DNA from: an uncultured Candidatus Saccharibacteria bacterium
GTDB lineage: Bacteria; Patescibacteriota; Saccharimonadia; Saccharimonadales; Saccharimonadaceae
DNA: 38,605 nt
Direction: 5' to 3'
Assembly: GCA_947367795.1 (NCBI GenBank)
Contig: CANBER010000008.1
Location: 1-38,605 of the forward strand
The position numbers and the translations under genes were made by a program. Every line of letters starts with the position of its first letter. The stretch's first letter is position 1. Shown here one piece after another: positions 8,215 to 16,611 of the stretch. Below the pieces are notes generated by a model. That model saw only the letters and a program-made list of their open reading frames with translations. It was not told the DNA's origin and ran no database searches.

Positions 8215-8216
8215 TT

Positions 8217-9602
8217 ATGCAAATTGCCGATCAGACTACTAGTGCCGTCAGCTTGGTGCAGGCTGCCCTCAAAAAGGCCCACCATTTTCAAGAAACGCAT
8301 CACATTTTTACCTTCATTAACGACGAGAGTGCCCTGGAAAAAGCCCGAGCCATTGATGCCAAAATCGCTCAGGGTGAGCCTGTCGGGCGTTTGGCCGGTG
8401 TCCCCTACGCGCTTAAGGACAATTTTCTTTCTCCTGAAGGTGAAACTACGGCGTCAGCCCACATCCTCACGGGTTTTCAGAGTCCGATCACGGCAACTGC
8501 CGTCCAGAAGCTTGAGGCCGAGGGCGCAATTATGATCGGCCGCACCAACCTCGATGCTTTCGCTCACGGTTCCAGCACAGAGAATAGTTACTATGGCCCA
8601 ACCCAAAACAGCAAAGATCTCGAGCGTGTCGCGGGAGGTTCGAGTGGCGGCTCGGCTGTAGCTGTAGCACTCGGGATTGTCCCGTTTGCTACCGGTACGG
8701 ATACTGGTGGCTCGATCCGTCAGCCCGCGAGCTTCAATGGCGTCTATGGCATCAAGCCGACCTATGGCACGATTAGTCGCTATGGGGTGGTTGCCATGGC
8801 CTCTAGTACAGATTGTGTAGGCTTCTTTGCCCGAGAGGCAGCTGATCTTGATCTTCTGATGGAAATCTGCGCTGGCCAGGATAGCAAGGACCTCACCACT
8901 CTGCCGGATTATTATCAAACTAGCAGTTTCAAGCCTGGATCGCATAAGATCGGAATCGTCAAAGATTTTGATAACGACGCCATCGACCCCGAGATTCGCC
9001 AAGCGCTCAAAACAAAAGTCGAAGAATTACAATCAAACGGCCATGAGATCGTCGAATTTGACATGCCGACTTTGAAATATGCTCTGGCGGCCTATTATAT
9101 CATTGTCCCAGCCGAGGTTTCTAGTAATCTTTCGCGCCACGACGGCATTCGCTATGGTTTCCGCAGCCAACAGTCCGACAGCCTAGGTGATCTCTATTAT
9201 CACACTCGCGACGAAGGTTTCATGCCTGAAAATAAGCGCCGTATTATGATTGGCAGCTTCGTCCTCAGCTCGGGGTCTTATGATGCTTATTACCTTAAGG
9301 CTGCCAAGGCCCGGACTCTAATTATCAATGAGTATGCCGCCGCTTTCGAAAAATGTGATTTTATCTTGGCTCCGGTCAGCCCTAATCCAGCCTTCAAGCT
9401 TGGCGCCAAAGTTAATGACCCCGTGTCGATGTATCTCGAGGATGTCCTAAGTGTTCCGCTCAATCTCGCCGGACTTCCGGGCTTAACCATCCCCGTTGGC
9501 CAGACTGCCGCCGGCCTCGACCTCGGCTTGCAGCTAGTTGGCCCACGTCGCAGTGATCGAGCCTTGATTAAATTCGCCGAAACATTAAAGGAGAAAGCAT
9601 AA
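8217..9602 (+). CDS. gatA: Asp-tRNA(Asn)/Glu-tRNA(Gln) amidotransferase subunit A
   Basis: This is the glutaminase subunit of the transamidosome, amidase-signature family, 461 aa. It hydrolyses glutamine and passes ammonia to GatB. The catalytic triad is visible: Lys in GVPYALKDNF, the cis-Ser in GGSSGGSAVAVA, and the nucleophilic Ser in DTGGSIRQPASFNG. The glycine-rich amidase signature is complete and the length is usual. ATG 8217 lies 2 nt after gatC, with a weak AAGG upstream. A TATAAT at 8210-8215 is too close to the ATG to be its promoter. The stop overlaps the next gene's ATG by one base, so the unit is a tight operon. Confidence 0.97.
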   Translation: MQIADQTTSAVSLVQAALKKAHHFQETHHIFTFINDESALEKARAIDAKIAQGEPVGRLAGVPYALKDNFLSPEGETTASAHILTGFQSPITATAVQKLEAEGAIMIGRTNLDAFAHGSSTENSYYGPTQNSKDLERVAGGSSGGSAVAVALGIVPFATGTDTGGSIRQPASFNGVYGIKPTYGTISRYGVVAMASSTDCVGFFAREAADLDLLMEICAGQDSKDLTTLPDYYQTSSFKPGSHKIGIVKDFDNDAIDPEIRQALKTKVEELQSNGHEIVEFDMPTLKYALAAYYIIVPAEVSSNLSRHDGIRYGFRSQQSDSLGDLYYHTRDEGFMPENKRRIMIGSFVLSSGSYDAYYLKAAKARTLIINEYAAAFEKCDFILAPVSPNPAFKLGAKVNDPVSMYLEDVLSVPLNLAGLPGLTIPVGQTAAGLDLGLQLVGPRRSDRALIKFAETLKEKA

Positions 9603-10021
9603 TGGGATCATCATTTATCTTTTTGATTATTGCAATTGTCGCCGTCGGGTTGCTTGCGCTCGTGGCTATGACTCTCACTAACAAGCATGGCCACACCTTT
9701 GATGTCGAAGCTTATCAGACCCGTTGGCTCAAAATCGAAAACGGCCTTGTGCGCGAAGATCCTCGCACCTACAGTATGTCAGTGATTGAGGCCGACAAGC
9801 TGCTCGACCGCGCCCTCAATGAAATGGGGCTTCCTGGCAAGACCATGGGAGAGCGTCTCAAGCGAGTCACCGATCGCTTCGAAAAACCGAACGCCGTCTG
9901 GTCCGCTCATAAACTCCGTAATCAAATCGCGCACGAAAATGATTTCGTCGTCGAATACCCCCAAGCTAGTCGCGCACTTGCCGCCTTCCGTCAAGCCCTT
10001 AAAGATCTAGGAGCGATTTAA
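9602..10021 (+). CDS. Membrane-anchored HEPN-like protein of unknown function
   Basis: This 139-aa protein sits between gatA and gatB. Residues 4-25 form one hydrophobic N-terminal anchor. The rest is a soluble, mainly helical domain. Near its end is LRNQIAHEND, which carries Arg106-Asn-x3-His111. That fits the R(polar)x4H motif of HEPN-fold proteins, many of which are RNases, toxins or nucleotidyltransferase partners. Similarity is by motif and predicted helicity only. AAAGGAG (9587-9593) precedes the ATG, which overlaps the gatA stop. gatB begins one base after its stop. A link to tRNA or to the amidotransferase is inferred from position alone. Confidence 0.8.
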   Translation: MGSSFIFLIIAIVAVGLLALVAMTLTNKHGHTFDVEAYQTRWLKIENGLVREDPRTYSMSVIEADKLLDRALNEMGLPGKTMGERLKRVTDRFEKPNAVWSAHKLRNQIAHENDFVVEYPQASRALAAFRQALKDLGAI

Positions 10022-10022
10022 T

Positions 10023-11501
10023 ATGAGTGAGACCTATTTGCCTACTATTGGTATCGAATGCCATGTTCAGCTCTGTACTAAAACCAAACTTTTTTCTGAA
10101 GTTGACAATGACGCCCGGGGCAAATCTCCCAATAGTTGTATGTCGCCCGTCGACTATGCTTTACCCGGCATGCTACCACGCCTCAATCAGGAGGCAGTGG
10201 AGTTATCCGTGCGTGCCGGCCTAGCGCTGAATGCGGAGATCAATCTCGACTGCCGTTTCGACCGCAAACATTATTTTTACCCCGATCTTCCTAAAGGCTA
10301 CCAAATCACTCAGATGTATCATCCAATTATTGGCGCAGGCCATGTGGAACTTCCTGATGGCACCAAAATCCGTATCGAGCACGCTCATCTCGAAGAGGAT
10401 GCTGGCAAGCTTAGCCACGAAGCTACCTACAGTCTTGTTGATCTCAACCGTGCCGGCACGCCTCTCGTCGAAATCGTCTCTCAGCCCGACATTCACTCCG
10501 CCGCTCACGCCCGAGACTATGCCAAAGAGCTTTGGCGTCTCATGACTCATGCCGGCGTCACCTTGGGCGATCTTTATAATGGCAACATGCGGTTCGATGT
10601 TAATATTAGTATCGCCAAGCCAGACAGCGACCAGCTCGGTACTCGAACTGAAGTCAAGAACTTAAACTCCTTCCGTAGCGTAGAACGTGCCGTCGAATAC
10701 GAGATCAAACGCCAAGCCAAATTACTAGACAAGGGCGAGCAGGTTGTCCAAGAAACTCGTGGGTGGAACGATGCTACTGGTGAAACCACTGGCCAGCGCA
10801 GCAAAGAAGGCGCCGCCGATTATCGTTATATGCCTGAGCCAGACCTACCACCGCTGCATCTTACCGAAGCCATGATTGAAGCACAGCGCACTAAGATGGG
10901 CCGCCCACTTTCCGAGACCCGGGCCTTTCTCCGCCAGTTCGTATCCGAGAATATCGTCGAAGTTCTGCTTGATTACCCTAAACTCACGGCCAAATTACAC
11001 TCCCTAAAAGATTATTGGTTGGAGTCTGGCGCTAGTGATCAAAAGTCCGACCAGCAAGCCGCCACCCACGACGCTTGGCTCAAAAAGATCGCCAACCTCT
11101 TCTCTTCTGTCTTACTAGCCGAAGAAAACACCAGTCTACTTAATGACGAGCTTCCCAGCGACGCTCAACTCTCCGATCTCATGGCGATGGTAGACCAAGC
11201 CGAACTTTCTAGCACCGGAATGAAAGAAGTTTTTCTGAAGTTCTTTGATCCCGAAATGCACTTCAAAGAGACTCGCATGATCGCTAAAGAGCTAGGTGTG
11301 ATTCAGGAGAATGATCTAAGTACACTAGAGGCAATCGTGGACGCCGTCCTCGCCAAACCCGAGACCAAACAAGCCCAAGCCGACTACCGCGCCGGACAGA
11401 CCAAAGTTTTAGGGTTCTTAGTCGGGCAGGTCATGAAAGAGTCTCATGGTAAGGCCAATCCTTCCTCCGCCCAAACCATCCTAAAATCGAAATTAGGCTA
11501 G
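10023..11501 (+). CDS. gatB: Asp-tRNA(Asn)/Glu-tRNA(Gln) amidotransferase subunit B
   Basis: This is the tRNA-binding kinase/transamidase subunit, 492 aa, which phosphorylates and amidates misacylated Glu-tRNA(Gln) or Asp-tRNA(Asn). The GatB signatures are GIECHVQL at the start, LDCRFDRKHYFYPDLPKGYQ, LEEDAGKL, LNRAGTPLVEIV, RTEVKNLNSF and YRYMPEPDLPPL. The C-terminal YqeY-like tRNA-binding domain (about residues 345-492) ends with GFLVGQVMKESHGKANP. The length is normal. AGGAG (10009-10013) precedes the ATG. The last base of its TAG is the first base of the GTG start of the next gene, so coupled translation is likely. Confidence 0.97.
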   Translation: MSETYLPTIGIECHVQLCTKTKLFSEVDNDARGKSPNSCMSPVDYALPGMLPRLNQEAVELSVRAGLALNAEINLDCRFDRKHYFYPDLPKGYQITQMYHPIIGAGHVELPDGTKIRIEHAHLEEDAGKLSHEATYSLVDLNRAGTPLVEIVSQPDIHSAAHARDYAKELWRLMTHAGVTLGDLYNGNMRFDVNISIAKPDSDQLGTRTEVKNLNSFRSVERAVEYEIKRQAKLLDKGEQVVQETRGWNDATGETTGQRSKEGAADYRYMPEPDLPPLHLTEAMIEAQRTKMGRPLSETRAFLRQFVSENIVEVLLDYPKLTAKLHSLKDYWLESGASDQKSDQQAATHDAWLKKIANLFSSVLLAEENTSLLNDELPSDAQLSDLMAMVDQAELSSTGMKEVFLKFFDPEMHFKETRMIAKELGVIQENDLSTLEAIVDAVLAKPETKQAQADYRAGQTKVLGFLVGQVMKESHGKANPSSAQTILKSKLG

Positions 11502-13144
11502 TGACGACTGGCGAATCTTTGCAAGAGGCCCAAGCCTGGTTCGCCCAACATGTCAGTCTAAATGGTCAAGCTTATACCTTAGACCTTGACCAGACGCGCG
11601 CCGCTATCGACTCGCACTTTAATACTCTTGTTACCGCTCGCGCTGGGTCAGGCAAGACGCGGGTTATTGTTGCCAAAGTTGCTTATCTTGTAGCTCACCG
11701 TCTGGCCAAGCTCTCAGAAATCATGATTTTTATGTTTAATCGTACGGCTGCGGACGAAGTCAACCAACGCATCGCTGATATCCTTATCGACGGTCACTCT
11801 CTTGTCAAAGGCAAAACGGTGCACGTAGCGTCCACCTTTCATAAATTTGCCTATGACCTCGTCAAACAGACTGATGGCAATTTTCAACTCCTCAGCGAAA
11901 CCGAACACGACCTCTTAATCCGTCGACTCTTACGTCAAACTTTACTCGCCCAACATCAGCGCCTTAACAAAAGGGCTTATCTCGAGTTACTCAGTATCGT
12001 CAATAGCTTTATTACTCGCGCCGGACAAAAATATCCTGGTTGCGCACATTTGCCTGAACTAAAACATGAAATCGAGTCCTATATTTCCGAACATCGTCGC
12101 GACCCATCATATCGCGCGAATATCAACTATCACAAGGTCTCTTTCCAAATCTACCAATCTTATCTCGACGCCGTCCAGCCGCCCAAGATTGACTTCAATT
12201 TATTAATGGCTCGAGCTACGGCTATCCTTAACCAAAAAGCCACCTCTTCGGACTGTCCTGCTTCGCTTTCGCACCTTAAATTCATTATGATCGATGAATA
12301 TCAAGACTTTTCCTACCTATTTTATGCTCTCGTATGCGCTCTTCGCCGCTGCTCACCCGCTGCCAAACTTTTTGCCGTGGGCGATGATTGGCAGGCCATC
12401 AACCGCTTCGCAGGGTCAGACGTCTCCTACTTTATTGACTTTGCTCGTTTCTTTCCTCAAGATTCCATTAACATTCCGCTCGCGACCAATTATCGCAGCT
12501 GTCGTCGCATTGTCGAAAACGCCAATCAATATATGTTACAGCACTACGACTCCAAAGCTTTGCCTGCTATTCCATTTCAAAAACAGTCCGGCAAAATCAT
12601 TTTCAAAAATCCTAATCGTACTCGTTTTGACCTTTCAGATATTTACGAAGATGGTCTTGGCGATGGTCGCTACTATCATGCTGTTGCCAATGTTCAAGAC
12701 GAGCCCGATCTCAAAGCTGCCGGCGCCGCCGCGCGACTCTTAAAGAGCGTCACCAAAATCATTGCGCATCGTCCCGAAATGCACTATCTTCTATTACACC
12801 GGCATAATTTTATGTCTTACAAAGGCATCTCGCTCGCCGGCTTCACCACGGCACTACGTGACACGCTAATCAAACAGGGAATTATGTCTGATGCAGACTT
12901 TACCCAGCGTGTTCGCAGTATGACTATGCATAAATCCAAAGGTCTTGAGTCCGAAGTGGTCATTCTCCTTGAAATGAACCGCGATCTTATCCATGCACAT
13001 CATCCCCACGCTACAATTTTTGAAATCTTTGGTGATACTGAACCAGCTGAAAACGCTGATCGACACCGTCTTCTCTATGTCGCACTCACTCGAGCCAAAA
13101 AGCGTCTCTTTCTCCTAACCAACGATCCTGACATACTTGCCTGA
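11501..13144 (+). CDS. UvrD-family helicase, helicase IV (HelD)-like
   Basis: This is a superfamily 1A 3'-5' DNA helicase, 547 aa. Motifs in order are Walker A ARAGSGKT, motif Ia FNRTAADEVNQRI, motif II MIDEYQDF, motif III VGDDWQAINRFAGSD, motif IV TNYRSCRRI, motif V MTMHKSKGLESEVVIL and motif VI LYVALTRAKKRLFLL. The GDDWQAI-RFAG form of motif III is what I recall for helicase IV, as opposed to the GDxxQxIYxFRGA of UvrD/Rep. The protein is shorter than UvrD (about 720 aa). The start is GTG, sharing one base with the gatB stop. Its last 59 nt overlap the end of the convergent acyltransferase-like gene. Its exact role (repair or replication restart) cannot be fixed. Confidence 0.88.
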   Translation: MTTGESLQEAQAWFAQHVSLNGQAYTLDLDQTRAAIDSHFNTLVTARAGSGKTRVIVAKVAYLVAHRLAKLSEIMIFMFNRTAADEVNQRIADILIDGHSLVKGKTVHVASTFHKFAYDLVKQTDGNFQLLSETEHDLLIRRLLRQTLLAQHQRLNKRAYLELLSIVNSFITRAGQKYPGCAHLPELKHEIESYISEHRRDPSYRANINYHKVSFQIYQSYLDAVQPPKIDFNLLMARATAILNQKATSSDCPASLSHLKFIMIDEYQDFSYLFYALVCALRRCSPAAKLFAVGDDWQAINRFAGSDVSYFIDFARFFPQDSINIPLATNYRSCRRIVENANQYMLQHYDSKALPAIPFQKQSGKIIFKNPNRTRFDLSDIYEDGLGDGRYYHAVANVQDEPDLKAAGAAARLLKSVTKIIAHRPEMHYLLLHRHNFMSYKGISLAGFTTALRDTLIKQGIMSDADFTQRVRSMTMHKSKGLESEVVILLEMNRDLIHAHHPHATIFEIFGDTEPAENADRHRLLYVALTRAKKRLFLLTNDPDILA

Positions 13145-14240
13145 TCCGCTGAATTAAAAGCCCTACCCACCTTGCAAAATATCCATATGTAATATATGTC
13201 ACCGCAGCAACCATCAGGGAGAGTATAATTACCATCATTCCGTCTATTAGAATAAAGGCTAAACCTTGGAGAATACCTTCTGGCTGATAAAAGCTCGCCA
13301 TACGCGGCGTCACCCGCTCCCTCACTATCATATATACCATCAGGCTATAGATTGCTAGCGGCAGACTTACCTTCCGAGATTCCTCATCGACTTTCTTTTC
13401 TGCACATTTGCAACATCGTAACTTCGTCCACACAAAAACCGCCATACTGCACAACACTATTGCTATCATCCGCTGATCGATGAGCGCACCACGAATTTCT
13501 GTTGGAGCAAATCTTGCATCAATCCCCAGCGAAATCCCCAGCATTACTAGCGCAGCAATATAAATTCTATATCGGGTTTTCTTCTGGAGCGTAAAATTAC
13601 TCAAATAATAACCCAATAAGCAAAAGTTCACATACGTCATCAGATCCGGCAGGGAAAAACTAGAAAACATAAAATGCCCCGTAGTCATAATCGCAAAAGA
13701 CAGAGTCTTCAATGCTGTCACACCTAAAATCACCAAAATCAAAGTCCTCAGTTCTCTTCGCGTCAGTGCCGTGATTAACTGGCCCAAAAATGGCAGCAAC
13801 AGGAAAATTAAAATTATGGTATAGACTATCCGGAAATCATCACAAATCTCCCCTAAAGTAAACAGTCTTAGAAAATGGCCTACCGACATGGGCGCACCCT
13901 GCCGTACACAATCATTCAAATAATATACTGCAGAAAATAGCACAAACGGTATCACCAGCCCCAAGATCACTTTATACAACATAAAATGCGAATATTTTTC
14001 CGTACGTCTTCGTCCCAGCATCCGACTCCCCAACGTCATGAATAATAACGGCACGCCCAAATTCATCAAAGCCCGCACCAAGCTTGCAACTCCATACACC
14101 AGTGTATTCGCCGACTCCGGTTTAATCCATTGATTCATCATCGAAGCTAGAACAATCAAAACTACAGCCACTATACTTAATATTTCAGCAAAACCAACCT
14201 GCCGATGCCTCTGTCTCTGCATCATCTCTGTTACCTCCAT
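13086..14240 (-). CDS. Acyltransferase-3-like integral membrane protein
   Basis: This polytopic protein of up to 384 aa has about ten hydrophobic segments and the layout of membrane acyltransferase family 3 (WecH/OafA-like, O-acetylation of surface glycans). Visible features are an N-terminal AEILSIVAVVLIVL helix, a loop between early helices and FCLLGYYLSN mid-protein. The His normally near the end of the first helix appears replaced (VLIVLASMMNQ). The start is ambiguous. ATG 14240 lies 9 nt after a -10 box. ATG 14225 has GGAGG at 14234-14238 with 8-nt spacing. The gene looks more AT-rich than its neighbours, lies alone on the minus strand and overlaps the helicase gene by 59 nt at the 3' end. 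Recent acquisition is possible. Confidence 0.55.
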   Translation of the reverse strand: MEVTEMMQRQRHRQVGFAEILSIVAVVLIVLASMMNQWIKPESANTLVYGVASLVRALMNLGVPLLFMTLGSRMLGRRRTEKYSHFMLYKVILGLVIPFVLFSAVYYLNDCVRQGAPMSVGHFLRLFTLGEICDDFRIVYTIILIFLLLPFLGQLITALTRRELRTLILVILGVTALKTLSFAIMTTGHFMFSSFSLPDLMTYVNFCLLGYYLSNFTLQKKTRYRIYIAALVMLGISLGIDARFAPTEIRGALIDQRMIAIVLCSMAVFVWTKLRCCKCAEKKVDEESRKVSLPLAIYSLMVYMIVRERVTPRMASFYQPEGILQGLAFILIDGMMVIILSLMVAAVTYITYGYFARWVGLLIQRIRQVCQDRWLGERDAFWLE

Positions 14241-14249
14241 CTTTGCCTC

Positions 14250-14278
14250 ATCTTAGCACCATTTTGCTTATGTTGCAA
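14250..14278 (-). promoter_or_regulatory. Promoter of the acyltransferase-like gene
   Basis: On the minus strand, TTGCAA (14273-14278), a 17-nt spacer and TAAGAT (14250-14255), with TGC before the -10. It diverges from the fusA promoter. Confidence 0.55.
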
Positions 14279-14348
14279 CAATCCTGGTTCACTTTCAGCC
14301 AAAAATCGGTTCAAAGGCTCAAAACCTCTACCAGAATTTTTGTTTTTA

Positions 14349-14357
14349 TGCTACAAT
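14349..14357 (+). promoter_or_regulatory. fusA extended -10 promoter
   Basis: TGC-TACAAT at 14349-14357. Initiation near 14364 would give a leader of about 84 nt before the fusA ATG. No clear -35. Confidence 0.5.
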
Positions 14358-14447
14358 ATCTAAAAGTCTATATTATTTTTAATGTCTGCAAGATTCATCG
14401 CTGCATGTTTTCTTGGGAGTAATAATTATACAAAAGGAATAAACCGT

Positions 14448-16550
14448 ATGGCAACTGAAGTCAAAGATTTAGCAAAGCTACGCAACATTGGTATTATTGC
14501 GCATATTGACGCCGGAAAGACCACCACTTCCGAAGCAATCCTGTATCGTACTGGTCTCAAACACAAAATCAGCCTCGTCAAGGGCGACGATGGCGGTGCA
14601 ACTACCGACTGGATGGAACAAGAAAAAGAGCGTGGCATCACGATTACTTCTGCGGCGGTGACAACTTACTGGAAAGGTCACAAGATCAATATCATCGATA
14701 CTCCGGGCCACATTGACTTCACCGCTGAGGTCGAGCGCTCTTTGCGTGTTCTCGATGGTGCTGTAGCAGTCTTTGACGGCAAGATGGGCGTTGAAGCTCA
14801 GTCTGAGACCGTCTGGCGCCAAGCCACCAAATACGGCATTCCGCGCATCTGCTTCGTCAACAAAATCAATCAAATCGGTGGCGACTTTTACAAATCTCTC
14901 GATAGTATCCACAAGCGTCTTTCCAAAAACGCTGTTGCTATCCATTTGCCGATTGGGTTCGAAAAAGACGTTTGCGGCGTGGTCGATCTCGTCGACATGA
15001 AAGCTTACACCTATAAAGATTATGCCGATCATGAGCTGACCGTGGGCGAGATTCCAGCTGACATGCTCGAAAAAGCCAAAAACGCTCGCAGTATCCTCGT
15101 CGAAGAAGCAGTTGCTGCTGATGAAGCTCTCATGGAGAAATTTTTCAACCAAGGCGAAGAGGCCATCACCGAAGTTGAGCTCAAAGCCGCTCTGCGCAAA
15201 CGTGTCCTTGATGGCGATTTCTTCCTTGTCACTGGCGGTGATGGACGTGGCGTTATTGTCGAGAAAGTCCTCGACCTTTGTACAGATTATCTCCCTTCGC
15301 CTCTAGATCGCGATCAAGGCCAGACCGTTGGTATTGACCCCAAGACCGGCAACGAAGTCATTCGCAAGGCCAGCGACAGCGAACCTCTGACTGCTCTTGC
15401 TTTCAAAATCGCCACCGATCCATTTGTGGGTAAACTCGTCTTTATCCGTGTTTACGCCGGTAAACTCACCTCAGGCAGCACCATTTTGAATGCTACTACT
15501 GGCGACAAAGAACGTGTCGGTCGCATCGTGCGTATGTTCGCCGATAAACGCGAAGAAATCTCCGAGATTACAGCTGGCGACATTGCTGCTGTAGTCGGCC
15601 TCAAAGATGTCACCACTGGTACCACGATCTGTGATCCTTCCCACGCCATCCTGCTTGAGAGCATTGAATTCCCCGATCCCCCCGTTTCGATCGCTGTTGA
15701 ACCCAAAACCAAAGCCGACCAAGAAAAAATGGGTATTGGTCTTAGCAAATTGGCTGAAGAAGATCCTACTTTCCGTGTCCACACCGATGAAGAAACCGGC
15801 CAGACCATTATCTCCGGTATGGGTGAACTTCACCTCGAAATCATCATCGACCGCCTCAAGCGCGAGCACGGCGTCGAGGCTAATACCGGCGCGCCTCAAG
15901 TTGCCTATCGTGAAACCATTCGTGGCACTGCCGAAGCTCAAGGCAAACACGTCAAACAGTCCGGCGGTCGTGGTCAGTATGGTGATGTCTGGGTTAAATT
16001 TGAGCCGAATGAAGCCGGCAAAGGTTTCGAGTTTATCGATCAAATCAAAGGCGGCGTAGTCCCACAAGAATATCGCAAGCCAGTCCAGCAAGGTATTGAA
16101 GAAACCTTGAATGGTGGTGTAATCGCCGGGTATCCTGTTGTTGATATTAAAGCCACTCTCTACGATGGTTCCTATCACGACGTTGACTCTTCCGAACTTG
16201 CCTTTAAACTTGCCGGCTCATTAGCTACCCGTGAAGGTATCAAAAAAGCCAACCCAGTTCTACTTGAGCCAGTCATGAAATTAGAAGTCACTACTCCCGA
16301 AGAATTCATGGGTGACGTTATCGGCGACATCAACTCTCGTCGTGGTCGTATCGATAGTATGGAAGATTTGAATGGCGGCGCCAAGCTTATTAAGGCCTTC
16401 TGCCCGCTCGCCAATCTCTTCGGCTATACCTCTGATCTCCGTAGTATGTCCCAAGGTCGGGCTGCCAGCTCCATGGAGCTTTATGCTTACGAGGAAGTAC
16501 CACCCAACGTCGCAAACGAGATCATCGAAAAGCGAAATACGAAGGAATAA
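14448..16550 (+). CDS. fusA: Elongation factor G
   Basis: This is the ribosomal translocase GTPase, 700 aa, full length. ATG 14448 is chosen because AAAAGGA lies at 14432-14438 and [16 protein letters not shown] matches the family start. An in-frame ATG at 14382 would add 22 residues without homology. G1 reads [10 protein letters not shown]2 lies in [11 protein letters not shown], and G3 reads DTPGHIDF. G4 reads NKIN (residues 138-141), where the family has NKxD, so the Asp that reads the guanine base is Asn. Switch I ([13 protein letters not shown]) also lacks the usual HDG. Domains II to V follow, with [19 protein letters not shown] and SMSQGRA-SSM. A strong terminator follows. Confidence 0.97.
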   Translation: MATEVKDLAKLRNIGIIAHIDAGKTTTSEAILYRTGLKHKISLVKGDDGGATTDWMEQEKERGITITSAAVTTYWKGHKINIIDTPGHIDFTAEVERSLRVLDGAVAVFDGKMGVEAQSETVWRQATKYGIPRICFVNKINQIGGDFYKSLDSIHKRLSKNAVAIHLPIGFEKDVCGVVDLVDMKAYTYKDYADHELTVGEIPADMLEKAKNARSILVEEAVAADEALMEKFFNQGEEAITEVELKAALRKRVLDGDFFLVTGGDGRGVIVEKVLDLCTDYLPSPLDRDQGQTVGIDPKTGNEVIRKASDSEPLTALAFKIATDPFVGKLVFIRVYAGKLTSGSTILNATTGDKERVGRIVRMFADKREEISEITAGDIAAVVGLKDVTTGTTICDPSHAILLESIEFPDPPVSIAVEPKTKADQEKMGIGLSKLAEEDPTFRVHTDEETGQTIISGMGELHLEIIIDRLKREHGVEANTGAPQVAYRETIRGTAEAQGKHVKQSGGRGQYGDVWVKFEPNEAGKGFEFIDQIKGGVVPQEYRKPVQQGIEETLNGGVIAGYPVVDIKATLYDGSYHDVDSSELAFKLAGSLATREGIKKANPVLLEPVMKLEVTTPEEFMGDVIGDINSRRGRIDSMEDLNGGAKLIKAFCPLANLFGYTSDLRSMSQGRAASSMELYAYEEVPPNVANEIIEKRNTKE

Positions 16551-16556
16551 AGAAAA

Positions 16557-16577
16557 GCCCCGCAAGGGGCCTTTCTT
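16557..16577 (+). terminator. fusA terminator
   Basis: GCCCC-GCAA-GGGGC hairpin at 16557-16570, followed by CTTTCTT. The tail runs into the -35 of the rmuC promoter. Confidence 0.85.
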
Positions 16578-16604
16578 GTGGATCGCTGTTCAGGATGCTA
16601 TAAT
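16576..16604 (+). promoter_or_regulatory. rmuC promoter (leaderless type)
   Basis: TTGTGG (16576-16581), a 17-nt spacer and TATAAT (16599-16604), with TGC before the -10. The -10 ends 7 nt before ATG 16612. Confidence 0.75.
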
Positions 16605-16611
16605 GACACTT

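Noticed and set aside
8210-8215. TATAAT just before gatA as a promoter
   Set aside because: Only one base separates it from the ATG, so transcripts would start inside the gene. gatA is more likely expressed from the gatC promoter.
14382-14447. In-frame upstream ATG extending EF-G by 22 residues
   Set aside because: No Shine-Dalgarno there. ATG 14448 has AAAAGGA and matches the family N-terminus.
16603-16605. ATG 16603 as the rmuC start
   Set aside because: It overlaps the TATAAT of the promoter, so it could not be transcribed from it. ATG 16612 is 7 nt after the -10.
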